A stretch of 35,028 nucleotides of DNA from Phycisphaerales bacterium. Lineage in GTDB: Bacteria; Planctomycetota; Phycisphaerae; UBA1845; Fen-1342. The notes beneath the pieces were generated by a model. It had not been told where the DNA came from. It saw only the letters and a list, made by a program, of their open reading frames with translations, and did not search any database. Shown here piece after piece: positions 15,312 to 23,822 of this stretch; the first letter of the stretch is position 1, and every line of letters begins with the position of its first letter. Made by a program: the position numbers and the translations under genes. The stretch is from positions 1 to 35,028 of the forward strand of contig PMMM01000165.1 of assembly GCA_003162245.1 (NCBI GenBank), given 5' to 3'.

Positions 15312-15752
15312 TTATAGACCGCCCGGGCCCCCGCGGCCAAACCTGCGCCGGAAAGTGCGGCACCCGCCTTCCAGGGTGGCTTTCTCGCCTCCAGGAGCAG
15401 ATTCCGCGCCAAAATCAACCCCGGCAGCCCACCCCGGGCCACCTCGACCGCCGCGTTCCGATCCGCTCCAGCGGCGGCAGCACCGCGGCACCAGCGCGTA
15501 CAACTCCTGCGGCGAAAAGACGCATTCGAGGTTCCGGACCTGCGCGGACTCTGTCACGCCGAGGCGTGCCGCGAGCTCCCGTACCGATTGCGCGGACTGC
15601 TCGACGCCGAGGTAATGCGCGAGCTTCTCCAGCGCCGCGATGTTGCCCCGCAGCCCGCGCGTGGCGAGCGCCGTGATAAGGTGATAATGTGCCAACGTGA
15701 CGAGGGCCGCCGCGCGGCGTCGCGCGGCCGGCGAAGACCGAGACCTTATCAC
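15312..15752 (-). CDS. Uncertain hypothetical protein, possibly a degraded HTH protein
   Basis: An open frame of 146 codons starting at GTG 15752. The middle part (about residues 35-90) looks protein-like: NIAALEKLAHYLGVEQSAQS, then SVRELAARLGVTES, which resembles a helix-turn-helix. The last 50 residues are Gly/Arg-rich and probably not functional. Part of the N-terminus, AHYHLITALA, is encoded by a GTGATAAGG-type repeat. It could be the remains of a DNA-binding protein or a repeat-derived frame. It is divergent from the beta-phosphoglucomutase gene. Confidence 0.4.
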   Translation of the reverse strand: MIRSRSSPAARRRAAALVTLAHYHLITALATRGLRGNIAALEKLAHYLGVEQSAQSVRELAARLGVTESAQVRNLECVFSPQELYALVPRCCRRWSGSERGGRGGPGWAAGVDFGAESAPGGEKATLEGGCRTFRRRFGRGGPGGL

Positions 15753-15760
15753 TCTATCAC
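15673..15760. repeat. Pair of GTGATARRG-type repeats in opposite orientation
   Basis: GTGATAAGGTGATAAT on the plus strand (15673-15688) and GTGATAGAGTGATAAG on the minus strand (15745-15760) agree at 13 of 16 positions. Each is a tandem of two nine-base units. The right copy sits in the divergent promoter region before the beta-phosphoglucomutase gene. Confidence 0.55.
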
Positions 15761-15783
15761 GTTAACACTTTGTTACCGCTGCT

Positions 15784-16434
15784 ATGGCGATTCGCGGCGT
15801 GATCTTTGACCTCGACGGCGTGCTCGTGAAGACGGACGAGCTGCACTTCCGCTCCTGGGTGCAGGTCACGGGCGAAGAAGGCATCTACTTCGATCACGCG
15901 ATCAACGACCGCCTGCGCGGCATTAGCCGGCCCGACAGCCTGCGCATCGTGCTGGAGCGCGCGCCGCGCCCCTACACGCCCGGCGAGCAGGCCGCGCTGC
16001 TCGACCGCAAGCAACGCATCTTCCGCCAGCTTTTGGAGACGCTGACGCCCGCCGACCTGCTGCCCGGGGCGCTCCCGGCCGTCATCGAGTTGCGGCGGCG
16101 CGGGATCAAGACCGCCGTCGGCTCGTCCAGCAAGAACACCGCGTTCATCATCGAGCGGCTCGGACTGGGGCGGCACTTCGACGCGGTAGTCGATGGGAAC
16201 GACATCACCCGTTCGAAGCCCGACCCGGAGGTGTTCCTGCTGACCGCGCAGCGGCTCGGGCTCGAGCCCCGCGAGTGCCTGGTCGTCGAAGATGCGGTCG
16301 CCGGCGTCGAATCCGGCCGCCGTGCCGGCATGGTCGTCTTCGGCATCGGCCCTCCCGAAAAACTCCCTGGCGTCGCGCGCCTCGCGCCCGATCTGGCCCA
16401 CGTGACGGTGGATGAACTGCTGGCGATCGCCTAG
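15784..16434 (+). CDS. pgmB: Beta-phosphoglucomutase (HAD family)
   Basis: A 216-residue cytoplasmic enzyme that interconverts beta-glucose 1-phosphate and glucose 6-phosphate. The HAD motifs are in order: VIFDLDGVLVKTDELHFRSW, with nucleophile D9 and acid/base D11; the cap residues RGISRPDSLRIVL, typical of this subfamily; GSSSKNT as motif II; and SKPDPEVFLL followed by VVEDAVAGVESGRRAGM as motifs III and IV. The length fits the family. No Shine-Dalgarno sequence precedes the ATG, so the mRNA may have a very short leader. It lies alone between a doubtful divergent frame and the TMTC-like gene, 39 bases upstream of the latter. Confidence 0.9.
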   Translation: MAIRGVIFDLDGVLVKTDELHFRSWVQVTGEEGIYFDHAINDRLRGISRPDSLRIVLERAPRPYTPGEQAALLDRKQRIFRQLLETLTPADLLPGALPAVIELRRRGIKTAVGSSSKNTAFIIERLGLGRHFDAVVDGNDITRSKPDPEVFLLTAQRLGLEPRECLVVEDAVAGVESGRRAGMVVFGIGPPEKLPGVARLAPDLAHVTVDELLAIA

Positions 16435-16473
16435 CCGGTTGAAGCCTGTCGATGCCAGTGCTACGTTGCTCGC

Positions 16474-18402
16474 GTGAAGCGACCGCGCCACAGAGCACGA
16501 CAGGGGGATAGTGGGGGTCTCGACCGTCCCGGGCCAGCGATTGCTGCGCCCGTCGCACTGCACGCGCGCTCGACCGCCCTGCAGCTTGTGGGCCTGCTGG
16601 TTGTGGTGGTCGTAACCGTCGCGGCGGGGCACTGGCCGGCGCTCTCCGCCGGCGCGCTGTCTTTTGACGACAACATGTACCTCACCAGCAACCCGCTCGT
16701 GCAGAACCCGAGCTGGGCCTCCGCCGGCCGTCTGCTGGGCGAAGTGCTCCAGCCCTCGACTGTCCGCGGCTACTACCAGCCGCTCACCATGATCTCGCTC
16801 ATGCTCGACTGGCAAATGGGCGGGCGGCCCGACCAGCTCATGCCGTTTCATCGCACGAGCCTCCTGCTGCACCTGGCGAACACCGCGCTCGTCGTACTGC
16901 TGCTGCACGCGCTGATCCGTCGCCCGCTGATCGCTGCGCTGCTCGGGCTGTTGTTCGGCCTGCATCCGCTCACGGTCGAGCCGATTCCGTGGGTTGGCGA
17001 GCGGAAGACGTTGCTGGCCGCGCTCTTCTCGCTGGCCGCGCTGCTGCTGTATGTCCGCTACGCGCGTGCGCGGCGCAAGTCCGCGTACATCGCGTGCGCC
17101 GTCGCGTACGTCCTCGCGCTGCTCGCGAAACCCACCGCGACGCCACTTCCGGTTGCTTTCCTGCTACTCGACCTCTGGCCGCTTGCGCGCATGCCGGTGC
17201 TACGCTGGTCGCACCTGCGCCCCCGGCTGCTCGAGAAGATCCCGTTTTTCGCCCTCGCCGCCCTCGCCGCCGTCATCACCGTCATCTCGCAGGCCCGCGC
17301 CGGCCACGTAACCGCCCCCGGCGAGTACCCACCCGGCCACATCGCGCTCGTCGTCTGTCACAACATCGTCTTCTATCTCTGGAAGATCGTCTGGCCGGTC
17401 AATCTCAGCCCGCATTACCCGTTCCCCAACCCGATGACCCTCGCGCAGCCCGCCCTGGCCATCGGCGTCGTCGGCACGTGCCTGCTGATCCCGGCGTTGC
17501 TGATTCTGTGGCGCTGGACGCGCGCCCCGCTCGTCGGCTGGCTCGTTTTCTTCGTCCTGATCCTGCCCACGCTCGGGATCATCGGCTTCACGACGGTCAT
17601 GACCTCTGACAAGTACGTTTACCTGCCGGCCGTCGGCCTGCTGCTGGTCCTCGCGTCGGGCGCCACTTGGCTGTGGGACCGCCGGGCCGCTCGCACAGTC
17701 CGCACGCTCGTCGTCGGCGTCGCGGTCGTGCTGGCGGCCCTCGAGTTCGTCCAGACGCGCCGCACGTACGTGCCGTGGCGCGACACGGAAGACCTGTACC
17801 GCCACATGCTGGCGCTGGCGCCGGACGCCCAGAATGTTCACTTCAACCTGGCCATTTGCCTGAACGACCGCGGGCGGATCGACGAAGCCGTCACGCACTT
17901 CGAGCGCGTCCTCGCCCTCAACCCGGGTCATTGGATGTGCGACAACGAGCTCGGCGAGATTTGCCGTAAGCGCGGCGACCTCGACCGCGCGATCGCGTAC
18001 TTCAAGCAGGCGTTGCAGTCGAACCCCGAGTTTGTCCCCGCCCTCAACAACCTAGGTCTGGCGTACATAGACCAGGGCCGCCCCGCGGACGCGATCGTCC
18101 AGCTTGACGAGGCCCTGCGGATCAAGTCCGATCACTACAGCGCGTACCTCAACAAGGGCAACGCGCTGTGCCGGCTGGGGCGACTGGACGAAGCGGTGAC
18201 GCAGTACCACCTGGCGCTGCAGATCAAGCCCGATCACGCCCGCACGTATTTCAACCTCGGCCTCGCGCTCCAGCAGCTCGGCCGCCGCGACGAAGCCATC
18301 GCCGCGTTTCGCGACGCGGTGCGCTACAAGCCCGACTATGAATCCGCGCAGCAGCAACTGAACGCCGCTCTGCAGGCCCGGCCGGCCGCGAGCCAGCCGT
18401 GA
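16474..18402 (+). CDS. TMTC-like membrane glycosyltransferase with C-terminal TPR repeats
   Basis: A 642-residue protein with two parts. Residues about 33-445 hold roughly ten membrane helices. The first outer loop carries LSFDDNMYLTSNPLV, with the acidic pair expected in GT-C glycosyltransferases; GLHPLTVEPIPWVGERKTLL follows. This arrangement matches the TMTC/DUF1736 group of protein O-mannosyltransferase-like enzymes. Residues about 470-635 form about five TPR units (for example NVHFNLAICLNDRGRIDEAV and ARTYFNLGLALQQLGRRDEA). The enzyme probably moves a sugar from a lipid carrier to an exported acceptor, with the TPRs binding the partner. The start is taken as GTG 16474. Substrate and acceptor are unknown. 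Confidence 0.82.
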   Translation: MKRPRHRARQGDSGGLDRPGPAIAAPVALHARSTALQLVGLLVVVVVTVAAGHWPALSAGALSFDDNMYLTSNPLVQNPSWASAGRLLGEVLQPSTVRGYYQPLTMISLMLDWQMGGRPDQLMPFHRTSLLLHLANTALVVLLLHALIRRPLIAALLGLLFGLHPLTVEPIPWVGERKTLLAALFSLAALLLYVRYARARRKSAYIACAVAYVLALLAKPTATPLPVAFLLLDLWPLARMPVLRWSHLRPRLLEKIPFFALAALAAVITVISQARAGHVTAPGEYPPGHIALVVCHNIVFYLWKIVWPVNLSPHYPFPNPMTLAQPALAIGVVGTCLLIPALLILWRWTRAPLVGWLVFFVLILPTLGIIGFTTVMTSDKYVYLPAVGLLLVLASGATWLWDRRAARTVRTLVVGVAVVLAALEFVQTRRTYVPWRDTEDLYRHMLALAPDAQNVHFNLAICLNDRGRIDEAVTHFERVLALNPGHWMCDNELGEICRKRGDLDRAIAYFKQALQSNPEFVPALNNLGLAYIDQGRPADAIVQLDEALRIKSDHYSAYLNKGNALCRLGRLDEAVTQYHLALQIKPDHARTYFNLGLALQQLGRRDEAIAAFRDAVRYKPDYESAQQQLNAALQARPAASQP

Positions 18403-18519
18403 ACCGGCGGCTGCGGAACGACTGCAATTCCCGCCAGCCGCCGGTACTATCTACGCCCGCGACGGCGTGCACTGCCCGCGACGCGCGGCGGTGCGCTGGA
18501 ACGCAGTCAGGAGCGCCCC

Positions 18520-19986
18520 ATGCGGCCTACGGTCCGATTCCTGAGCGAGCAACTGGTCCAGCAGATCATCGCCGAAGCGCGGTCGGTCCTCTGCCAGCTC
18601 GGCGTGGAGATTCACAACCCAGGTATTCTCACACTGCTCGGCGACCACGGGGCCCGCGTCGACCCCGCGAAGAACCGCGTTACGTTCACCGACGACATCA
18701 TCGACGGGGCGCTGCGGACGGCGCCGCACTCCGTCAAGCTCTACGACGTGCTCGGCCGTCCGACGCACGACCTCGCCGGCGACAACGTCTACTTCACGCC
18801 CGGCTCCGCGGCCATCAACATCCTAGATACCGCGACCGGCACGACGCGCCGGCCGACCGCCGCCGACTACGTCCGCTACGCGCAGCTCGTCAGCCAGCTC
18901 GACCACATCGCCTCGCAGAGCACGGCCCTGGTTCCGGCCGACGTGCCGCAGAACATCGCCGACAGCTTCCGGCTGTTCCTGAGCCTGATGTACTGCCGCA
19001 AGCCGGTCGTCACCGGCGCGTTCACCGTCGCTTCGTTCAACCTCATGAAGGACCTGCAAGTCGCGGTCCGCGGCGGCGAGAGCGAGCTGAAAGCCAAGCC
19101 GCTGACGGTGTTCTCGTGCTGCCCGACCGCGCCGCTCAAGTGGAGCGACGTGACTTCGCAGAACGTCGTGGACTGTGCGAAGTACTCGATTCCGGTCGAG
19201 TTCATCTCGATGCCGCTGTCCGGCTTCGTCGCGCCCGTCACGCTGGTCGGCTCGCTGGTCCAGCACACCGCCGAGACGCTTAGCGGCATTGTTATCAGCC
19301 AGCTCACGAGCCCGGGGGCGCCGATGCTCTATGGCGGCTCGCCGGCGGTCTTCGACGTGCGCTACGAGACGACGCCGATGGGGGCGGTCGAGACGATGAT
19401 GATCGACTGCGCGTACAGCGAGATCGGCAAGCACCTGGGACTGCCGACGCAGGCGTACATCGGCCTGAGCGACGGCAAGCAGTTCGACGCCCAAGATGGC
19501 CTGGAAACGTCGATGGGCGCGACGCTCGCGGCCCTCGCCGGCATCAACAACATCTCCGGTCCCGGCATGTTGGATTTCGAAAGCTGCCTGTGCCTGGAGA
19601 AGCTGGTGCTCGACAACGAGATCTGCGGGATGACGCTGCGCCTGATCGCCGGCATCGAGCCCAAGGAGGACTTCCCGGCGTTGCCGCGTTTCGAGGAGTT
19701 GCTGGCGAGCAAGCACTTGCTCATCTCGCCGCACACGCGCCGACATCTGAAGACGGAGCATTACATGCCCGGCCGCGTGATCGACCGGGCGAACCGGGCG
19801 CGCTGGCTCGAGGAGGGCGGCCTGAGCCTGCACGAGCGCGCCCGCCGCGAGGTAGACCGGCTGCTTACTGTTTACCAACCGCCCGAGCTGCCCGACCGCC
19901 TCCGGACGGACCTGACGAAGCTCATGGAGCGCGAAGCCCGGCGGTATGGTCTGGACCGTCTGCCGGACACCGGCCCGCGCGCGTAG
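18520..19986 (+). CDS. MttB-family methyltransferase without pyrrolysine
   Basis: A 488-residue member of the trimethylamine methyltransferase superfamily (MttB, COG5598). Family blocks include FTPGSAAINILDTATG, GAFTVASFNLMKDLQ, PLSGFVAPVTLVGSLVQHTAE, LTSPGAPMLYGG and GLPTQAYIGLSDGKQFDAQD. The frame has no in-frame amber codon, so it is a non-pyrrolysine member; characterised ones demethylate glycine betaine or related quaternary amines and pass the methyl group to a corrinoid protein. No corrinoid protein gene lies in the window. The ATG has AGGAG eight bases upstream. It follows the TMTC-like gene after 117 bases. Confidence 0.88.
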   Translation: MRPTVRFLSEQLVQQIIAEARSVLCQLGVEIHNPGILTLLGDHGARVDPAKNRVTFTDDIIDGALRTAPHSVKLYDVLGRPTHDLAGDNVYFTPGSAAINILDTATGTTRRPTAADYVRYAQLVSQLDHIASQSTALVPADVPQNIADSFRLFLSLMYCRKPVVTGAFTVASFNLMKDLQVAVRGGESELKAKPLTVFSCCPTAPLKWSDVTSQNVVDCAKYSIPVEFISMPLSGFVAPVTLVGSLVQHTAETLSGIVISQLTSPGAPMLYGGSPAVFDVRYETTPMGAVETMMIDCAYSEIGKHLGLPTQAYIGLSDGKQFDAQDGLETSMGATLAALAGINNISGPGMLDFESCLCLEKLVLDNEICGMTLRLIAGIEPKEDFPALPRFEELLASKHLLISPHTRRHLKTEHYMPGRVIDRANRARWLEEGGLSLHERARREVDRLLTVYQPPELPDRLRTDLTKLMEREARRYGLDRLPDTGPRA

Positions 19987-20008
19987 CGTCAACCCCCTGT
20001 GGTTGACG
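19987..20008. terminator. Hairpin between convergent genes
   Basis: CGTCAACC and GGTTGACG form a perfect 8-bp stem with a six-base loop, directly after the MttB-family stop codon and before the end of the opposing DUF1570 gene. There is no T-run; a bidirectional or factor-assisted terminator is likely. Confidence 0.5.
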
Positions 20009-20043
20009 GCGTGACGCCCTCCCAGGACGGCTTGCGCGGGGCG

Positions 20044-21198
20044 CTACTTGCGTTTTTTCAGCGGCTCGACGTGCACGTTGCGCACCTTGCCGCCGTCGAA
20101 CTGGAAACGGCCCTGCAAGACCGATCCGTCCGCCCGCGCGCAGGTCAAGAAGCGCTGGTTCCCCTTTCCCTCCAGGGTCCACTGCCCGACCTTTGGCGCG
20201 ACCGCCAACATGGTCTTCAGCAGGCTCGGCGGCAACCAATCCTGCTGGTTGATGCTCAGCTTGCCAGCCGCCGCCGCGGCGAAGAACTCGTCCGCCGTCT
20301 CGAATCGCTGCCGCTGAGCCTGCGTGCGGCCGTAGAAGCTGGTCAGCGTCAGAACCACGACCTCGGCGTACAGCTCGCCGGTGGGGTTGTCCGGCAGCCC
20401 GGTCCAGTACTCCTCCCAGCGCTTCTGGAAGGCGTTGACGTCGGTGCCGAACGCCTGGACCCACGCCTGTTCCCACGGCGTCTTGCGGGCGACTTCGCGG
20501 AGGAAGCTCATGAACGGCTGTTCGTACTTGCCGTTGTCGCCGTGGGCGAGGAACTGGACCATCGCCCAGGCCTGGTCGTAGTTCTCGTGCCGCAGATCGC
20601 TGTTCCACTCTTCATGCTTCAGGACCAGCATGTCGCGCAGCGGCCGGAACGCGTGCTGGCGGATGCCCTGCTTGACGCGTTCGAGGCGCTCGGGCGGGAT
20701 CAGCCCGACGATGAACTGGTCGCCGGTGAACTGGCCGGTGCCGAAGTACTCAGCCATGCCCTCGTTGGCCCAGATGGGGATCTTGTGGCCGATGGCGGCG
20801 TCGACGAACTGGTGGAAGCCTTCGTGCTGGACGACGGACCAGGTGGCCTCGGGGTTCTCGGGATTGGCGACGGCCATCAGCGCCTCGCCGGTGAAGACGC
20901 CGGCGCTGCCGGGGACGCCACCGGCGGCGTTGTAATCGCGCATGTGCTTGAAGAGGTAGAACGGCATGCGCTTGTTGACGGTGCCGGCGAGGCCCTTGGT
21001 GCGGTTGTGGTATTCCTCGGCCATGAGCGTGATGCGGACGGTGGCCTCCTGCACGCCCTCCGGGCCGAGATCGGTGTGCAGGACGTAGTAGCGCGTCTGA
21101 TAGGTCGAGAAGCCGGGCAGGTCGGCGGCGGCGGGCGCGGCGGTCCACACGGCGACCGCCGCGATCGTCCCGATGATGTACCGCCAGCGGCGTCTCAT
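20044..21198 (-). CDS. Secreted DUF1570 peptidase-like protein
   Basis: A 384-residue protein with a signal peptide (IIGTIAAVAVWTAAPAAA). It matches DUF1570, a group common in planctomycetes that resembles gluzincin metallopeptidases. The zinc motif is present as HEGFHQFVDA (H125, E126, H129), and WANEGMAEYFGTG at 143-155 provides the third acidic ligand. The C-terminal 200 residues are helical with several W/Q-rich segments and a final beta-rich part. I start it at ATG 21198, with GGGAG upstream. It is 41 bases downstream of the VKOR/DsbA fusion gene, so both may be one operon for exported proteins. Substrate unknown. Confidence 0.82.
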   Translation of the reverse strand: MRRRWRYIIGTIAAVAVWTAAPAAADLPGFSTYQTRYYVLHTDLGPEGVQEATVRITLMAEEYHNRTKGLAGTVNKRMPFYLFKHMRDYNAAGGVPGSAGVFTGEALMAVANPENPEATWSVVQHEGFHQFVDAAIGHKIPIWANEGMAEYFGTGQFTGDQFIVGLIPPERLERVKQGIRQHAFRPLRDMLVLKHEEWNSDLRHENYDQAWAMVQFLAHGDNGKYEQPFMSFLREVARKTPWEQAWVQAFGTDVNAFQKRWEEYWTGLPDNPTGELYAEVVVLTLTSFYGRTQAQRQRFETADEFFAAAAAGKLSINQQDWLPPSLLKTMLAVAPKVGQWTLEGKGNQRFLTCARADGSVLQGRFQFDGGKVRNVHVEPLKKRK

Positions 21199-21239
21199 GC
21201 CGTCTCCCGGCCGGGGCCGCGCGCCTCTGGCGCGGGATT

Positions 21240-23363
21240 CTACTCGGCAGCCGCCCGCTTCAGAATCTGCTCGAGCACCGCGATGTCGCCGTTCATCTGA
21301 TACCGCGGGACGTATTTGCTGTCGATGAAGATCGCCGGGATGCTGTAGACGCCGGCGGGGGCCCCCCAGCGGAGCACCGGGAGCGACTTGCCGGCCTGGA
21401 TGTCCTCGGCGATGCTCGCCTGCACGTCGTCGCGTTTCATGGCCTCGAAGAGGGCGTCCGCGTCGAGGCCCATTTGCGGCGCCGCGGCCCGCAGCGCCTC
21501 GTCGGCGGTCCGCTGCATGGTGTCCAGCGCGCGCTGGGCATCGACGCCGAGCTTGGCGGCGCCCTTCTTCCGTTCGTCCTCGGACATCGTGTACAGAGCG
21601 CCGCGCAAGGCAGCGGCATCGACGCCGGCTTCCTGGGCGGCGGCCTTCAAGGCGGCGTCGTGGTTGTCCATCAGCCAGGCGTGCATTTTCCAGTAGCCGT
21701 CGTTGCCGCCCAGCCGGCCGGCGGCCTCCGCGGCCCGCGAAGCCCAACAGGCCAGCGGGTGCCGGCGATAAGGAATGTTCGGGTTGCAATCGCCGTTGAA
21801 CGGCATGTGCCGGAAGACGTAATTCGCGTTTCCGCCGTGCGCGATGAACGTGCGAATGACCTGGTCCACTTGCGCCGTGCCGTCCTCCTGGTAGTCGCCC
21901 CAGACGACGATCTTGGCCTTGGCGTCCGGCGGACCGAGGACCCACGTGGTCTTGTCCGGCGGAAGCGTACGCACGGTTTCGTCCGCCCAGTCCTGCACGT
22001 ATTTCTCGAACGCGAGCGGCGGGCGGTCGTCGGTGGCCGTCCGCGGCGGCGGATTCGTCGCGGCCACCTCCGCGACCGTCCGCACCAGGGCATTGGGCTG
22101 GAACCAGCCTTTCAGCTCGACGCCGTTGATGAAGATCATCGGCGTGAAGTACAAGCCAAGGCGCTGGCCGTCGTCGCAGTCGGCACGGACGCGGCGGAGC
22201 GGCTCTCCACTTTCGCTACTCATCATCTGGACGAAGCCGGTCGGGTCGTAACCGAACGACCGGATGGCGTCCTCGATCTCCTGCGTGGTGGTGAAGGAGC
22301 CGCGGTGCTCGAAGAGCCAGTCGTGGAGCTTCCAGAAGCCGTCGTTGCCGTAGAGGATGCCGGCGGCCTCGGCGGCGCGGGCGGCCCAGCAAGCGTTGGC
22401 GTGCAGGCGCGGGGCGTACTTGTTGCAGTCCGAGCAGAACGGATAGTGCTTCATCGACACCGAGACGCTCGGGTACGTCTTGAGCACCTGCTGGATCTGC
22501 GCCTCGATCTGCCGGCAGTCGGGACACTGGAAGTCGGTGAAGAGGAAGATGCGGATGGCGGCCGCTTCCGGGCCGAGGCGCCAACGGCCGGTGAACGGTT
22601 CGGGGCTGCCGGCTGTAGCCGTGGTGTTGCTCTGCGACGCGGGGGGCGTCATGGCGGGGCGCGTCGCGGGCTGCGTTGGGGCCGGCTGGGTTGCGGCGGG
22701 GCGCGTCGCGGGCGAGGGCTCGTGCGAGCGTTTAATGATCTCGGCGGCGGAGGCAGCGCGATCGCGCTCGCCCTGCGCTGCCAGCTTGGCACGCTGCGCT
22801 GCGTCCACGGCGCCCATGACGACCGACGCGACCACGAAGACGAGCGCGGCGAGGCCGAGCGGCCAGGCTGTGCGGCGCGTGCGTGCCCGCGTGGCCTCCA
22901 TGGTGATCCAGAAGGCGAAGTTCCCCGCGTGGGCGGCAAGGCAGTACGGGCAGAACATCCACTTCTTGACGATGACGATGCAGAACAGCAGGGACGCCAG
23001 GGCGCCGAGCCGGGCGACGTAGCGCAGTACGGTGGGCAGCGCGCCGCGGGCCGCGATCCAGCCGGTGAGGGCGGCCAGAAAGTACGCGAAGCCCGCGAAG
23101 GACACCGGCCATTGGAAGCTGCCGATCGCGATCTTGCCCCACGCCGACTGGGCGAGTTGCTGGCAGGCGCTGCCCGGCCCGCAACCCGGCAGGCTCAGGC
23201 CCGCGACGTGCTCGACGACGAGCAGGCAGGACATCGCGGCGGCCAGGAGGAGAAACGCCGCACCTGCCACCTGCGTGGGAATCGAAGCCTGCGGGGGAAT
23301 GACTGCCGGGGACGAGCGCTGCACCGGACGCACGTCGGTCCGGTTCCTTGGTGCTTTGCCCAT
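21240..23363 (-). CDS. VKOR fused to two DsbA-like domains
   Basis: A 707-residue membrane protein for disulfide formation outside the cytoplasm. Residues about 30-185 are a vitamin K epoxide reductase domain, with loop cysteines C61 and C67 and the CPYC site at 138-141. A Pro/Thr/Ala-rich linker (215-250) follows. The first DsbA-like domain (about 255-435) has CPDC at 280-283 and the cis-proline in YFTPMIFING. The second (about 475-705) has the same fold marks, including SIPAIFID, but QEDGTAQ where CxxC is expected, so it is probably not redox active. VKOR would reoxidise the first domain with quinone. The start at ATG 23363 has GGAG five bases upstream. Confidence 0.9.
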   Translation of the reverse strand: MGKAPRNRTDVRPVQRSSPAVIPPQASIPTQVAGAAFLLLAAAMSCLLVVEHVAGLSLPGCGPGSACQQLAQSAWGKIAIGSFQWPVSFAGFAYFLAALTGWIAARGALPTVLRYVARLGALASLLFCIVIVKKWMFCPYCLAAHAGNFAFWITMEATRARTRRTAWPLGLAALVFVVASVVMGAVDAAQRAKLAAQGERDRAASAAEIIKRSHEPSPATRPAATQPAPTQPATRPAMTPPASQSNTTATAGSPEPFTGRWRLGPEAAAIRIFLFTDFQCPDCRQIEAQIQQVLKTYPSVSVSMKHYPFCSDCNKYAPRLHANACWAARAAEAAGILYGNDGFWKLHDWLFEHRGSFTTTQEIEDAIRSFGYDPTGFVQMMSSESGEPLRRVRADCDDGQRLGLYFTPMIFINGVELKGWFQPNALVRTVAEVAATNPPPRTATDDRPPLAFEKYVQDWADETVRTLPPDKTTWVLGPPDAKAKIVVWGDYQEDGTAQVDQVIRTFIAHGGNANYVFRHMPFNGDCNPNIPYRRHPLACWASRAAEAAGRLGGNDGYWKMHAWLMDNHDAALKAAAQEAGVDAAALRGALYTMSEDERKKGAAKLGVDAQRALDTMQRTADEALRAAAPQMGLDADALFEAMKRDDVQASIAEDIQAGKSLPVLRWGAPAGVYSIPAIFIDSKYVPRYQMNGDIAVLEQILKRAAAE

Positions 23364-23822
23364 GACTGCTCCACGCTGGGTCTGAGGCGGCCACGTCCTG
23401 CACGGGTCACAGGTCTCATCTTATACAGACTCTGGTACGTGCACAGCCCGCCAGCATCTTGTGCGGCGGCGGCGGGGTGCTCACATCCGCCGGAGGGGCG
23501 TAATGGCGGCTCGCGAGCCGAGGGGCGTCTGGACGTGGGGGGTGGTGCGGCAGCGCCGGCAGACCACCAGAGACGCGGCGGCGGAGCGCCGTAAGCCTGT
23601 TGACCAACGTGGTTTAGCTTCATAGCACCGGGGGAACGCCAACGGCTTCTGGCTACGTGGCGCGGCGAGCCGGTGTTTTGCGAAACCGGCGCACGGGCCG
23701 TCGAATTCGCTTGACCGTCCCCAGCGAGAGTGCTACACTATAGAAACAGGTGGTGGATTATCAGCCCCTGGCGAGGCTCGCCGTGGAGGCGGAGAAGGCG
23801 AAGAAGCAGGAGGAGACAGAGG
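23364..23822. promoter_or_regulatory. Divergent intergenic region with two promoters
   Basis: About 460 bases between the VKOR/DsbA gene (minus) and the PEP-CTERM gene (plus), with no convincing gene. A minus-strand TATAAG at 23420-23425 may be the -10 box of the VKOR gene. A hairpin with arms GCCGGT and ACCGGC lies at 23669-23690. The plus-strand promoter of the PEP-CTERM gene is listed separately. Confidence 0.45.
23711..23739 (+). promoter_or_regulatory. Sigma70-type promoter of the PEP-CTERM gene
   Basis: TTGACC (23711-23716) and TACACT (23734-23739) are separated by exactly 17 bases. Transcription would begin near 23746, leaving a leader of about 75 bases with an AGGAGG site before the ATG. 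Confidence 0.6.

Noticed and set aside
18520-19986. Pyrrolysine-containing trimethylamine methyltransferase
   Set aside because: The frame has no in-frame amber codon and reads through the region where pyrrolysine would be, so it is the non-pyrrolysine type.
21474-23594. Long plus-strand open frame of 706 codons
   Set aside because: Antisense to the VKOR/DsbA fusion; low-complexity composition and no recognisable fold.
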